From NCBI GenBank assembly GCA_001899765.1, contig MKWM01000034.1, positions 79,248-143,247 of the forward strand: a stretch of DNA of 64,000 nt, read 5' to 3'. The notes beneath the pieces are model-generated. The model was not told the origin of the DNA, searched no databases, and saw nothing but the letters and a program-made list of their open reading frames with translations. Of the stretch, positions 55,341-64,000 are shown one piece after another. Both the position numbers and the translations under genes were made by a program. Source of the stretch: Thiobacillus sp. 63-78. GTDB taxonomy: Bacteria > Pseudomonadota > Gammaproteobacteria > Burkholderiales > Thiobacillaceae. Positions within the stretch are counted from its first letter, which is position 1. Each line of letters starts with the position of its first letter.

Positions 55341-55828
55341 AAGACGCGCTGATTCAATTCTGGCTGGCACGCGCGCCGCGCGATCGCCGGATCCTTGCCG
55401 CGGCGGCGCTCCTGGTGGCGGTCCTGGGGCTCGCCTACGGCTGGCTGCCGCTGCAGCGCGAGGCGGCGCAACTGCGGCAGACCCTGCCGCAGTTGCGCGC
55501 GCAGGCCGGACAACTGCAGCAGGATGCACAGGAAGCCATCCGCCTGCGCGCGCAGCCCGCGGCCAAGGTGGAGGCCGAGGCGGGCAGTCTCGCTGCCGCC
55601 GTCGAACGGCGCGCGCAGGACCTGGGACTGCGCGGACAGATCGAATCCATCACGCCGCAGGAGGCGGGCCGCGTCCGCGTCGTGCTGCCGCAGGTGGGGT
55701 TCGACGCGTGGCTCGGCTGGCTCGGCGAACTGCAGACACATCATGGGGTGCGGGTCGATTCGGTGCGTATCGAGGCGGGCGAGGTCGCCGGCACGGTACG
55801 GGTCGATGCGGTACTGGCGGGCGGATGA
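55337..55828 (+). CDS. gspM: Type II secretion protein GspM
   Basis: A 163-residue partner of GspL. It has a short cytoplasmic part (FWLARAPRDRRIL), one membrane helix (AAAALLVAVLGLAYGWL), a coiled coil and a ferredoxin-like periplasmic domain (VRVVLPQVGFDAWLGWLGEL). The sequence is poorly conserved in the family; position between gspL and gspN supports it. It overlaps both neighbours. Confidence 0.9.
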   Translation: MKDALIQFWLARAPRDRRILAAAALLVAVLGLAYGWLPLQREAAQLRQTLPQLRAQAGQLQQDAQEAIRLRAQPAAKVEAEAGSLAAAVERRAQDLGLRGQIESITPQEAGRVRVVLPQVGFDAWLGWLGELQTHHGVRVDSVRIEAGEVAGTVRVDAVLAGG

Positions 55829-56601
55829 TGGCGGATCGTGCGCCCTTCCGTTTGCGCGGGCACCACTACCTGCTGGCGTTGCTGGCGTATCTGACGCTGC
55901 TGCTGGCATGGGCGCCGGCCAGCCTGCTGGCGTGGGCGCTGCCGCATTTCACCCGGCAGGCGGTGTCGCTCGACCGGGCGACGGGGAGCGTGTGGCACGG
56001 CCAGGCTGCGGAATTGCGGGTGCGCGCGGCGGGTTTGTCGGGCGACCTGCAACTTGGCCGCGTGAGCTGGCGCGTGCGGCCGCTCGACCTGTTCGCCGCC
56101 CGTCTCGGCTACCGGCTGCAGCTGGCCGGTGCGGGTATCCAGGCGCAGGGCGTGCTGCGCGCAGGCGCGAACCGCGCGGAATTGCTCGAAGCGCGGATCG
56201 ACATGCCGGCCAAGCGGCTGGCGCAACTGGCGCCCGACTTCGCATGGTGGCAACCGGACGGCCGGCTGGTTTTGACGGCCGACCGCATGGCCTTCAGCCC
56301 GACTGAAGCACGGGGCGAAGCCGTGCTGCGCTGGCTGGACGCCGCCTCGGGCCGGTCGCCATCGCGGCTCGGCAGCTACCGTGCGGACATCGCGGGCGCG
56401 CAAGGCGGTTTGACGTTCACGCTGGCGACCGAGTCGGGCCCGCTGTCGCTGCAGGGACAGGGCAATTGGGACGCCCGCGGCGTGGTGTTCAATGGCGCGG
56501 CGCGTGCCGCAGCGGACAGCAGGGCGGAACTGGACGGGCTTCTGAACCTGATCGGTCCGGCCCGGCCGGACGGTGACCGCACGATCCGTATCGGGCATTG
56601 A
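55825..56601 (+). CDS. gspN: Type II secretion protein GspN
   Basis: A 258-residue inner-membrane protein found in some T2SS operons. A membrane helix near 20-40 (LALLAYLTLLLAWAPASLLA) precedes a periplasmic beta domain with SLDRATGSVWHGQAAELRV and GRLVLTADRMAFSP, resembling an AsmA-like or GspC-like fold. It closes the operon; a hairpin follows about 70 nt later. Its role in secretion is not well defined. Confidence 0.88.
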   Translation: MMADRAPFRLRGHHYLLALLAYLTLLLAWAPASLLAWALPHFTRQAVSLDRATGSVWHGQAAELRVRAAGLSGDLQLGRVSWRVRPLDLFAARLGYRLQLAGAGIQAQGVLRAGANRAELLEARIDMPAKRLAQLAPDFAWWQPDGRLVLTADRMAFSPTEARGEAVLRWLDAASGRSPSRLGSYRADIAGAQGGLTFTLATESGPLSLQGQGNWDARGVVFNGAARAAADSRAELDGLLNLIGPARPDGDRTIRIGH

Positions 56602-56669
56602 GACATGACCCGTGTGTTCCGCAACCAAGCCGCGCCCATGCGGCGCATGCGGCAGCAGGGCGCCGAAAT

Positions 56670-56686
56670 CGCCATGCGCAATGGCG
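56670..56686 (+). terminator. Weak hairpin between gspN and ccmA
   Basis: CGCCAT (56670-56675) and ATGGCG (56681-56686) form a 6-bp stem without a following T-run. It could mark the end of the gsp transcript with Rho help. The evidence is weak. Confidence 0.25.
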
Positions 56687-56723
56687 CCTGTTTGCGATAA
56701 GCTCCGGACGATAGTTGAGAACC

Positions 56724-57353
56724 ATGATGCCGAGTATGTTTTCTGCCAATGAACTGGTTTGCGAGCGTGGCGAACGCCTGCTGTTCAGCAATCTGGGTTT
56801 CGATCTGTCGGGCGGCGAGGCCTTGCTGGTAGGCGGGGGCAACGGCCGCGGCAAGACCAGCCTGTTGCGCATCCTGTGCGGCCTGTCCGCGCCTGCCGCC
56901 GGTACCGTGCGCTGGCGCGGCGAAGCCATCGGCAGGACGCGTGAACGCTATGCCCGGGAGATGGCCTACCTCGGTCATGCCAATGGCATCAAGGACGATC
57001 TCTCGCCAATGGAAAACCTGCGCATCGCGGCGGCGCTGAACGGGCGTGCACTGGATGTCGCGGCGGCGACGGCTGCGCTGGAGCGGATCGGCCTGTCGCG
57101 CTGCCTGGATCTGCCCGCCCGCGTGCTGTCCTTCGGCCAGCGCCGACGCGTCGCACTGGCCGGGCTGATGACGGCCGGCGCGCTGCTGTGGATACTCGAC
57201 GAGCCGCTGACCGGACTCGACGTCGAGGGCGTCGCCCTGGTCGAGCGGATGATCCGCGATCACGTCGTGGCGGGCGGCCTCGCGGTCATGACGACGCATC
57301 AGCCGATGACGCTCGACGGCCTGACGCCGCAAACCCTGTCGGTCGGGACATGA
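56724..57353 (+). CDS. ccmA: Cytochrome c maturation ABC ATPase CcmA
   Basis: A 209-residue ATPase that works with CcmB to release haem-loaded CcmE from CcmC. It has Walker A GGGNGRGKTSLL, signature LSFGQRRRVALAGL and Walker B LLWILDEPLTGLD. Walker A reads GGGNGRGK where GPNGSGK is usual. Three ATG codons (56724, 56727, 56736) are possible starts; none has a strong ribosome-binding site. It opens the ccmABCDEFGHI operon. Confidence 0.93.
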   Translation: MMPSMFSANELVCERGERLLFSNLGFDLSGGEALLVGGGNGRGKTSLLRILCGLSAPAAGTVRWRGEAIGRTRERYAREMAYLGHANGIKDDLSPMENLRIAAALNGRALDVAAATAALERIGLSRCLDLPARVLSFGQRRRVALAGLMTAGALLWILDEPLTGLDVEGVALVERMIRDHVVAGGLAVMTTHQPMTLDGLTPQTLSVGT

Positions 57354-57411
57354 GCGGGATCATTGGCGCTGCGGCGGCTTTACCGGTACGGCGGCTTGCG
57401 CGTGAGCCCCG

Positions 57412-58080
57412 ATGCTGAGATTCCTGTTCACCGTCGTTCGCCGCGACGTGCTGCTGGCGGCGCGGCGCCGCGGCGACTGGCTGACCGCGCAATTCTTCTT
57501 CGTCATCGTGGTGAGCATGTTTCCGCTCGGCATCGGGCCGGAGCCGGGCATGCTGCGCACCATCGGGCCGGGGGTGGTGTGGGTCGCCGCCTTGCTCGCC
57601 TCGCTGCTGTCGCTGGACCGGTTGTTCGCCGACGATTATCGCGACGGCAGCCTGGAACAAGCGATGCTGTCGCCTTGTCCCATGGCGTTGCTGACGCTGG
57701 GAAAAGCCATCGCGCACTGGGTCATCAACGGAATTCCGCTGCTGCTGATTGCGCCGCTGCTCGGGATCCAGTTCAATCTGCCGGCCGCGGCGCTGTGGAT
57801 TCTCGTCCTGTCGCTTGCCATCGGCACGCCGATCCTGTCGCTGCTCGGCAGCATCGGCGCCGCGCTGACGCTGGGCCTGCGCGGCGGCGGCGCGCTGGTC
57901 ACTTTGCTGATCATGCCGCTTTATGTGCCGGCCCTGATTTTCGGTGCCGGCGCGGTGGAGGGCGTGCTCTCCGGCAGCGGCTCGGAAGCGCATCTTTCGC
58001 TGCTGGGGGCGTTTCTGGTGTTGTCGCTGTTGCTGGCGCCCTGGGTGAGCGCCATGGCGCTTAAAGTTTCCGTGGAGTAG
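57412..58080 (+). CDS. ccmB: Haem exporter protein CcmB
   Basis: A 222-residue protein with six hydrophobic helices and the CcmB N-terminus FLFTVVRRDVLLAARRRGDW. It pairs with CcmA as membrane subunit of the ABC complex. LEQAMLSPCPMALLTLGKAIAHW is typical of the family. Confidence 0.95.
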   Translation: MLRFLFTVVRRDVLLAARRRGDWLTAQFFFVIVVSMFPLGIGPEPGMLRTIGPGVVWVAALLASLLSLDRLFADDYRDGSLEQAMLSPCPMALLTLGKAIAHWVINGIPLLLIAPLLGIQFNLPAAALWILVLSLAIGTPILSLLGSIGAALTLGLRGGGALVTLLIMPLYVPALIFGAGAVEGVLSGSGSEAHLSLLGAFLVLSLLLAPWVSAMALKVSVE

Positions 58081-58084
58081 AGAT

Positions 58085-58819
58085 TTGAATTTGTACCACT
58101 ATGCTTCGCCGTCGACTTTTTATCCCTGGGCCGGGAAACTGATCCCGTGGTTTGCGGCGCTGGCGCTCATTCTGGCGGCAGCGGGGCTGTACATCGGTTT
58201 CTTCGTCGCGCCGACCGACTTCCAGCAGGGCGAAGGCTACCGCATCATTTTCATCCATGTGCCGGCGGCCTGGATGTCGATGTTCATCTATGTCGTCATG
58301 GCCTTCTGGTCGGCCATCGGCCTCGCCTTCAACACCCGCCAGTCCTTCGTCATGGCGCGCGCGCTGGCGCCCACCGGCGCCATGTTCACCTTCGTCGCGC
58401 TATGGACCGGCGCGCTGTGGGGCAAGCCGATGTGGGGCGCCTGGTGGGTGTGGGATGCCCGGCTCACCTCGGAACTGATCCTGCTGTTTCTCTATGTCGG
58501 CGTCATGGCCCTGCAGGCCGCGATCGACGACCCGCGCCGCGCCGACCGCGCCGGCGCGCTGCTCAACCTGGTCGGCGTCATCAACGTGCCGGTCATCTAC
58601 TTTTCGGTCAAATGGTGGAACACCCTGCACCAGGGCGCTTCGGTCAGCCTCACGCGTGCGCCCTCGATGGCGCAGACCATGCTCTGGGGCATGCTGATCA
58701 TGGCACTCGCCGCCTGGATGTACACCATCGCCGTTGCCCTGGCCCGCGCCCGCACGCTGACCCTTGAACGCGAGCGGCAGAGCGAATGGGTGCGTGCCCG
58801 GCTGGAGGGGCAGCCATGA
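58085..58819 (+). CDS. ccmC: Haem handling protein CcmC
   Basis: A 244-residue six-helix membrane protein that loads haem onto CcmE. The tryptophan-rich haem site WGAWWVWDARLTSELILLF and flanking histidines (FIHVPAAW, NTLHQGAS) are intact. The start is a TTG at 58085 after GGAGTAGAG, giving the usual MNLYHYASP N-terminus. It overlaps ccmD. Confidence 0.96.
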   Translation: MNLYHYASPSTFYPWAGKLIPWFAALALILAAAGLYIGFFVAPTDFQQGEGYRIIFIHVPAAWMSMFIYVVMAFWSAIGLAFNTRQSFVMARALAPTGAMFTFVALWTGALWGKPMWGAWWVWDARLTSELILLFLYVGVMALQAAIDDPRRADRAGALLNLVGVINVPVIYFSVKWWNTLHQGASVSLTRAPSMAQTMLWGMLIMALAAWMYTIAVALARARTLTLERERQSEWVRARLEGQP

Positions 58820-58989
58820 ACTGGGAAAGCTGGCAGACCTTCTGGGCCATGGGCGGCTACGGCCTCTATGTCTGGGGCTCGTTCGGCATGACGCTGCTCT
58901 GCGTCGCAGCCGAGATCGGGCTGCTGCGCCGCCACCGCCTGCAGGTCTGGCGACGGCTCAGGCGCATGAAAACATGGGACGCGCAATGA
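58816..58989 (+). CDS. ccmD: Haem exporter protein CcmD
   Basis: A 57-residue membrane protein with one helix ([20 protein letters not shown]) and a basic C-terminus ([15 protein letters not shown]). It stabilises the CcmABCDE complex. The ATG overlaps the ccmC stop. The slightly longer frame from 58786 is out of register with the family start. Confidence 0.88.
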   Translation: MNWESWQTFWAMGGYGLYVWGSFGMTLLCVAAEIGLLRRHRLQVWRRLRRMKTWDAQ

Positions 58990-59014
58990 TTTTTTATCCG
59001 GAAACCGCACGGCA

Positions 59015-59461
59015 ATGAAACCACGTCACAGAAAACTCGCCCTGATCGTCCTGGTCGTCGCCGCGCTTGGAGTTGCGGTGGCGCTGGTGCTCAATGCCTT
59101 CAACAGCAATCTGGTGTTTTTTTTCTCGCCGACCCAGGTCGCCAATGGGGAGGCACCGACCGGCCGCGCTTTCCGCATCGGCGGCCTGGTCGAGGCGGGG
59201 AGCGTCCGGCGCGAGGCGGATGGGCTCACCACGCGTTTCGTCGTCACCGATACCGCCCGCTCGATCCCGGTGGCCTACACCGGCATCCTGCCCGACCTGT
59301 TCAAGGAGGGCAAAGGCGTGGTGGCCGAAGGCAGGCTGGGAACCGACGGACTGTTCGACGCCACCCAGGTGCTGGCCAAGCACGACGAGAACTACATGCC
59401 GCCGGAAGCCGCCAGTGCCATCGAACAGGCGCAGAAGGCGCAGCAGACGATCGTGGAGTGA
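59015..59461 (+). CDS. ccmE: Haem chaperone CcmE
   Basis: A 148-residue periplasmic chaperone anchored by one N-terminal helix ([19 protein letters not shown]). The haem-binding motif [12 protein letters not shown] with the covalent His is intact. The OB-fold core shows [12 protein letters not shown]. It passes haem to CcmF. Confidence 0.96.
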   Translation: MKPRHRKLALIVLVVAALGVAVALVLNAFNSNLVFFFSPTQVANGEAPTGRAFRIGGLVEAGSVRREADGLTTRFVVTDTARSIPVAYTGILPDLFKEGKGVVAEGRLGTDGLFDATQVLAKHDENYMPPEAASAIEQAQKAQQTIVE

Positions 59462-59540
59462 GTGCGATGGTCTGGCTGGCGTTCATGCATAAGTTTCCTG
59501 CCGCGGCAGGCACTCCATGGTTTAACTTGAGGCAGACATC

Positions 59541-61520
59541 ATGATTCCCGAACTCGGTCATTTCGCTCTGATCATCGCGCTGCTGCTGGCGTTGACCCAG
59601 GCCATCCTGCCGCTGTACGGCGCGCAGCGCGGCAATTTCACGCTGATGGCGGTGGCGCGGCCCGCGGCGCAGGGGCAGTTCGTGTTCGTCGCCGTCGCCT
59701 TTGCCTGTCTGGCCTATTCGTTCCTGACCAACGATTTCTCGGTCGAGAACGTGGCGCGCAACTCGTTCTCGCAGTTGCCCGAGGTCTACCGCTTCACCGC
59801 CACCTGGGGCTCGCACGAAGGTTCCCTGCTGCTGTGGGTGCTGATCCTCGGCTTCTGGAGCACCGCGGTGTCGGTATTCTCGCGCCGCCTGCCAGAAGAC
59901 ATGGCGGCGCGCGTAATCGGCGTCATGGGGCTGATCTCGGTCGGCTTCCTCGCCTTTCTGCTCACCACCTCCAACCCGTTCGAGCGTCTGCTGCCCGCCG
60001 CCATCGACGGCAACGACATGAATCCGCTGCTGCAGGACTGGGGCATGATCATTCACCCGCCGATGCTGTACATGGGCTACGTCGGTTTCGCGGTGGCGTT
60101 CGCCTTCGCCATCGCCGCGCTGCTTTCCGGCAAGCTGGACGTCGCCTGGGCGCGCTGGTCGCGGCCGTGGACCACCGTGGCGTGGGCCTTCCTCACCCTC
60201 GGCATCGTGCTCGGCAGCTGGTGGGCCTACCGCGAACTGGGCTGGGGCGGCTGGTGGTTCTGGGATCCCACCGAGAATGCCTCGTTCATGCCGTGGATCG
60301 CCGGCACCGCCCTGATGCACTCGCTCGCCGTCACCGAAAAGCGCGGCGCCTTCAAGGCCTGGACCGTGCTGCTCGCACTCGTCACGTTCGCGCTGTCGCT
60401 GCTTGGCACCTTCCTGGTGCGTTCCGGCGTACTGTCGTCGGTGCATGCTTTCGCCACCGACCCGGCGCGCGGCGCCTTCATCCTTGGCTTTCTTGCCGTC
60501 GTCATCGGCGCCTCGCTCGCGCTGTACGCCTGGCGCGCGCCGAAAATGATCACCGGCGGCGGCTTCACCTGGTTCTCGCGCGAATCGCTGCTGCTGGCCA
60601 ACAACGTGATCCTGATCGCGGCGCTGGGCGCGGTGCTGCTCGGCACGCTGTACCCGTTGTTCATGGACGCCATGGGACTGGGCAAAATCTCCGTCGGGCC
60701 GCCGTATTTCAATGCGGTGTTCGTGCCGCTGATGGCGCCGGCGCTGTTTCTCATGGGCATCGGCCCGCTGGCGCGCTGGAAGGAAGCCAGCCTGCCGGAC
60801 CTCGCCACCCGCCTGAAGTGGGCGCTCGGCGTGGCGCTCGCCGCCGGCCTGCTGCTGCCGCTGACGCTGGACGGCTTCAATCCCTGGGCGAGCCTGGGCT
60901 TTTTCCTTGCCGTCTGGATCGCGCTGACGGTGCTGGCGGCCTTCCGCGACCGGCTCCGGCACGGTCAGGGCAGCGCGATGCGCAAGCTGGCTGGCTTGCC
61001 GCGCAGCTTCTGGGGCATGCAACTGGCGCACCTGGGCATCGCCGTCGGCGTTGCCGGCATCGCGGTGGTCGCCAACTACTCGGCCGAGCGCGACGTGCGC
61101 ATGGAGGTGGGAAGCCATGCCGAGCTTGCCGGCTACACCTTCACCTTCCGCGGCGCCGCCGCGCACGACGGCCCCAATTACCGCGCCGCCCGCGGCACCG
61201 TGGAGGTCAGTCGGGACGGCAAGCCGGTGGCCACGCTGCACCCCGAAAAGCGCGTCTACAACGCATCGGGCATGGGGATGACCGAGGCCTCGGTGCATCC
61301 GAACGTCTTCCGTGATCTCTATGTCGCCATGGGCGAACCGCTCGACGGGTCGGACGGCGCCTGGACCGTGCGTCTGTTCTACAAGCCGTTCATCAACTGG
61401 CTCTGGTTCGGTGCCCTGTTGATGGTGGCGGGCGGATTCATGGCGGCCGCCGACAAGCGCTATCGCATCGCGCTGCGGCGCCGCGAGGTGCCGCAGCATC
61501 TCGCGGCGCAGGGAGCCTGA
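59541..61520 (+). CDS. ccmF: Cytochrome c haem lyase subunit CcmF
   Basis: A 659-residue membrane protein of the haem lyase. The WWD domain WGGWWFWDPTENASFMPW and the FLVRSGVLSSVHAFA segment with conserved histidines are present; a C-terminal periplasmic domain precedes the last helix. It ligates haem to CXXCH motifs together with CcmH/I. Likely substrates include the cytochromes at 39153 and 40889. Confidence 0.97.
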   Translation: MIPELGHFALIIALLLALTQAILPLYGAQRGNFTLMAVARPAAQGQFVFVAVAFACLAYSFLTNDFSVENVARNSFSQLPEVYRFTATWGSHEGSLLLWVLILGFWSTAVSVFSRRLPEDMAARVIGVMGLISVGFLAFLLTTSNPFERLLPAAIDGNDMNPLLQDWGMIIHPPMLYMGYVGFAVAFAFAIAALLSGKLDVAWARWSRPWTTVAWAFLTLGIVLGSWWAYRELGWGGWWFWDPTENASFMPWIAGTALMHSLAVTEKRGAFKAWTVLLALVTFALSLLGTFLVRSGVLSSVHAFATDPARGAFILGFLAVVIGASLALYAWRAPKMITGGGFTWFSRESLLLANNVILIAALGAVLLGTLYPLFMDAMGLGKISVGPPYFNAVFVPLMAPALFLMGIGPLARWKEASLPDLATRLKWALGVALAAGLLLPLTLDGFNPWASLGFFLAVWIALTVLAAFRDRLRHGQGSAMRKLAGLPRSFWGMQLAHLGIAVGVAGIAVVANYSAERDVRMEVGSHAELAGYTFTFRGAAAHDGPNYRAARGTVEVSRDGKPVATLHPEKRVYNASGMGMTEASVHPNVFRDLYVAMGEPLDGSDGAWTVRLFYKPFINWLWFGALLMVAGGFMAAADKRYRIALRRREVPQHLAAQGA

Positions 61521-61523
61521 ATC

Positions 61524-62045
61524 ATGAAGCGCTGGCTGCCGCTCGTCCTGTTTCTCGTCCTCGTCGGCTTTTTCGCCAAAGGCCTGTTCCTCAATCCGCG
61601 CGAGGTGCCTTCGCCGTTCATCGGCCGGACGGCGCCCGCCTTCACGCTGCCGGTGGTGGGGAATGCCGGCGCGCCCTTCAGCCCGGCCGACATGAAGGGC
61701 AAGATCTGGATGCTCAATATCTGGGCGCCCTGGTGCGTGTCGTGCCGCCAGGAGCACGGCTTCCTGATGCAGCTTGCACAGAGCGGCCGCATCCCCATCG
61801 TCGGCCTCAACTGGAAGGACGCGGATCGCGAGGCGCAGGCGCTGCTGGCGCGCACCGGCAGCCCCTATGTTGCCGTGCCGGACGACCTCGACGGCCGTGT
61901 CGGTATCGATTACGGCGTCACCGGCACGCCCGAGACCTACATCATCGACCGGCAGGGCATCGTGCGGCTGAAGCACGTCGGTCCGATCGGCCCCGACGTA
62001 TGGCAGACCAAATTCGAACCGACACTCAAGGAGCTGGGCGCATGA
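61524..62045 (+). CDS. ccmG: Thiol:disulfide interchange protein CcmG (DsbE)
   Basis: A 173-residue membrane-anchored thioredoxin. An N-terminal helix (LVLFLVLVGFFAKGLFL) precedes the active site WAPWCVSCRQEH. It keeps the cysteines of apocytochromes reduced for haem attachment. The conserved GVTGTPETYIID segment is present. The stop overlaps ccmH. Confidence 0.95.
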   Translation: MKRWLPLVLFLVLVGFFAKGLFLNPREVPSPFIGRTAPAFTLPVVGNAGAPFSPADMKGKIWMLNIWAPWCVSCRQEHGFLMQLAQSGRIPIVGLNWKDADREAQALLARTGSPYVAVPDDLDGRVGIDYGVTGTPETYIIDRQGIVRLKHVGPIGPDVWQTKFEPTLKELGA

Positions 62046-62521
62046 AACCTGGCCGCATCAAACCTGCCCTGCTGGCTATCCTGCTGGCGGTTTCGCTGTC
62101 GGCGCAGGCCCGTGACGCGGCGCCGCAGGCGGCACTGCCCAGCACGGACGATCCCGTCATCGAACAGCGTCTGGTCAATCTGGCGGAAGACCTGCGCTGT
62201 CTGGTCTGCCAGAACGAGTCGCTGGCCGGCTCGCGAGCCGCGCTGGCGGAAGACCTGCGGCGCGAGATCCGCACGCAGATGATGGCGGGCAAAAACGACC
62301 GCGAGGTCGTCGCCTACCTCACCGAACGCTATGGCGATTTCGTGCTGTACCGTCCGCCGTTCAAGCCGGTGACCTGGCTGCTCTGGCTCGGCCCCGTGCT
62401 GTTCCTGGGCATCGGCGGCGGTGCCTGGTACCTGACCCTGCGGCGCCGCCGCGACGTGCAGGCGGTCCCGCTGGACGAGAAAAAACGTGCCGCTGCCGCG
62501 CAACTTCTGGAAGAAAAATGA
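62042..62521 (+). CDS. ccmH: Cytochrome c maturation protein CcmH
   Basis: A 159-residue protein with signal peptide (LAILLAVSLSAQA), the redox motif LRCLVCQNESLAGS and a C-terminal membrane helix (WLGPVLFLGIGGGAWYLTL). It reduces or holds apocytochrome thiols. It is the short CcmH; the TPR part is a separate gene, ccmI, starting in its last codons. Confidence 0.95.
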   Translation: MKPGRIKPALLAILLAVSLSAQARDAAPQAALPSTDDPVIEQRLVNLAEDLRCLVCQNESLAGSRAALAEDLRREIRTQMMAGKNDREVVAYLTERYGDFVLYRPPFKPVTWLLWLGPVLFLGIGGGAWYLTLRRRRDVQAVPLDEKKRAAAAQLLEEK

Positions 62522-63798
62522 ACCCGTTCTGGACCGTGTCCCTGTTCTGGATTGCCGCCGCCGTCTGCGTCGTCGTGGCCCTGGCCTTCGTGCTGCCCCC
62601 CTTGTTGCGGGTGCGCGACGGGGCAGGCAAGGCTGCCCGGCGCGACGTCAATATCGCCGTTTACCGGGACCAGATGAAGGAAATGGAAGCCGACCGCACC
62701 CACGGCCTGCTTTCCGACGCGCAGTATCAAAACGCCAGACTGGAACTGGAAACCCGTCTGGCCGACGATGCCCTGACCGCGGAAGAACACCCCGAATCCG
62801 TCTCGTCCGGCAGCCGCAAACTGGGGTATGCCCTGGGCGCCGTGCTGCCCGCCGCCGCCTTCGCCCTCTATTACTGGCTGGGCAGCCCCGCATCCCTGCT
62901 GGCCATTGCCGATGCGCAGCCCGGTACGGCCGCTTCCGCCATGGCCGGCGCGGCGAACGGGCATGATTTCATGGCGCTGATCCGCAAAGTGGAAGAAAAA
63001 ACCCGGGCCAATCCGGATGACGGCGAGGCCTGGTCCATGCTGGCCCGCTCCTACGCGGCGATGGAGCAGTGGCCCCAGGCGCTGCAGGCGTACGAAAGAG
63101 CGGCCAGGCTTTTGCCGCAGGATGCGTCGGTACTGTCCGGCTATGCCGAGGCGCTGGCCATCGCCAACCGGTTTGTGCTGGCAGGCAGGCCGATGGAACT
63201 GGTGCAGCAGGCGCTGGAGATCGATCCCGACGACCTCAAGGCCCTGGAAATGGCCGGTTTCAATGCCTTGCAGGAGGGCGATTTTTCCCGGGCCAGCGAG
63301 CATCTGAAGCGCATGCATGGCTTGTTGCCGCCGGACTCGCCCGCTGCCCAGAGCGTCCTGGCCGCGCTGACGGAAGCCGAACGCCTGGCCCGGTCGGGTA
63401 CGTCCGGGCTGGCCAGTCCGCCCTCCGCGGACGACAGGCCGGCGTCGGTTGCCGTGGGCGCAACGATCCGCGGCAGCGTTGACGTCGCGCCGGCGCTCAA
63501 GTCCGGCCTCGCGGGGACGGACGTACTTTTTATTTTCGCGCGTGCGGCGCCGGGCGGGCCGCCGGTCGCTGCGATCCGGGCGGGCGCCGGCCGGTTTCCG
63601 CTGAAATTCGAACTTGACGACAGGGCGGCAATGAACCCCGGCAATACCCTTTCGCAACACGGCCAGGTGACGCTGGTGGCCCGCCTGTCCCGGTCCGGCA
63701 ACCCGACGGCCCAACCGGGCGATCTGGAAGGCAGTGCCGCCAACGTGGCGGTGGGCGCGAGCGACGTGAAAATCCTGATCGATCGGCGTCTCCCCTGA
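62518..63798 (+). CDS. ccmI: Cytochrome c maturation protein CcmI (TPR)
   Basis: A 426-residue protein: two membrane helices near 5-25 and 100-120, TPR repeats (EAWSMLARSYAAMEQWPQAL, AFNALQEGDFSRA-like units) and a C-terminal periplasmic domain (VAPALKSGLAGTDVLFIFAR). It presents the C-terminal helix of apocytochromes to the CcmFH lyase. It ends the operon. The C-terminal domain is found in the longer betaproteobacterial form. Confidence 0.92.
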   Translation: MNPFWTVSLFWIAAAVCVVVALAFVLPPLLRVRDGAGKAARRDVNIAVYRDQMKEMEADRTHGLLSDAQYQNARLELETRLADDALTAEEHPESVSSGSRKLGYALGAVLPAAAFALYYWLGSPASLLAIADAQPGTAASAMAGAANGHDFMALIRKVEEKTRANPDDGEAWSMLARSYAAMEQWPQALQAYERAARLLPQDASVLSGYAEALAIANRFVLAGRPMELVQQALEIDPDDLKALEMAGFNALQEGDFSRASEHLKRMHGLLPPDSPAAQSVLAALTEAERLARSGTSGLASPPSADDRPASVAVGATIRGSVDVAPALKSGLAGTDVLFIFARAAPGGPPVAAIRAGAGRFPLKFELDDRAAMNPGNTLSQHGQVTLVARLSRSGNPTAQPGDLEGSAANVAVGASDVKILIDRRLP

Positions 63799-63906
63799 AG
63801 CGGCCCAGATTCATCCCCGGCCGCGAATCCGGGCCGTGGCGGCTGGCGTGTCAAGTATTTTCCAATTCACACATGAGCCTGAGCGAGCGGGGCAATCGGA
63901 GTTGAT

Positions 63907-63999
63907 TCAGGCGGCGCGTTGTCGGGATTTGTTGATGAGTTGAAAGAGTTGTGCTTTGGCCTGGTTGAGGCGTCTGGCGGCCTCATTATCGCTGCATCT
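63907..63999 (-). CDS. 3' end of an unidentified minus-strand gene
   Basis: Reading from the window edge, a stop-free frame of 30 codons ends with TGA at 63907-63909. The tail SDNEAARRLNQAKAQLFQLI is helical and ends in a basic cluster (NKSRQRAA). It is too short to identify; transposase C-termini can look like this, but no terminal repeats are visible here. Confidence 0.35.
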   Translation of the reverse strand, partial: RCSDNEAARRLNQAKAQLFQLINKSRQRAA

Positions 64000-64000
64000 C

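Noticed and set aside
56605..56700. 31-codon frame between gspN and ccmA
   Set aside because: Met/Arg-rich, no ribosome-binding site and overlaps the hairpin; too weak to report as a gene.
59301..61976. Long minus-strand frame (891 codons) opposite ccmF and ccmG
   Set aside because: Antisense of well-identified ccm genes with low-complexity His/Gly/Arg-rich translation and no ribosome site.

Overview
The window is a GC-rich, gene-dense piece of a betaproteobacterial chromosome. The gene order hflX-hflK-hflC-DUF2065-hisZ-purA, the order rlmN-pilW-rodZ-ispG-hisS-yfgM-bamB-der, and the amount of sulfur-related gene content suggest a Thiobacillus-like sulfur oxidiser (order Nitrosomonadales). 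This placement is inferred from gene content; there is no rRNA gene here to confirm it.

Region 1 (1-23.5 kb) is core housekeeping DNA on the plus strand: a peroxiredoxin end, slyD, accA, tilS, ndk, rlmN, pilW, rodZ, ispG, hisS, yfgM, bamB, der, hflX, hflK, hflC, a small DUF2065 gene, hisZ, purA, rnr and rlmB, with tRNA-Leu(CAG) on the minus strand between purA and rnr. The interval between der and hflX, where hfq usually lies, instead holds two small unknown genes and a GalT-like nucleotidyltransferase. That enzyme is a good candidate for APS:phosphate adenylyltransferase, known from Thiobacillus denitrificans.

Region 2 (23.5-34.1 kb) is mixed: a methionine-rich exported protein, ycaO, a SenB-type selenosugar synthase homologue, a SpoU RNA methyltransferase, two adjacent DUF3579 paralogues, a GGDEF/EAL protein, and the divergent pair ppsR/ppsA, whose start codons lie 11 nt apart.

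Region 3 (34.1-45.5 kb) is the most unusual part. A TusA-like protein, a YeeE/YedE transporter, a second TusA, three small DsrE-like or unknown proteins and a tandem-rhodanese lipoprotein precede a penta-haem cytochrome lipoprotein, a small exported protein, a tri-haem cytochrome and an outer-membrane porin. A sensor kinase and an NtrC-type sigma-54 activator follow. Two sites upstream of genes in this block match the sigma-54 -24/-12 promoter, and each has paired upstream motifs about 40 bp apart. The block looks like a self-regulated system linking sulfur (or selenium) oxyanion handling to electron transfer across the outer membrane. It resembles the rhodanese-porin-cytochrome ext clusters of Geobacter in parts list.

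Region 4 (45.6-56.6 kb) is a complete gspC-N type II secretion operon. Region 5 (56.7-63.8 kb) is a complete ccmABCDEFGHI operon for c-type cytochrome maturation. Both would serve the multihaem cytochromes of region 3, by maturation and possibly by export. The last bases contain the 3' end of an unidentified minus-strand gene.
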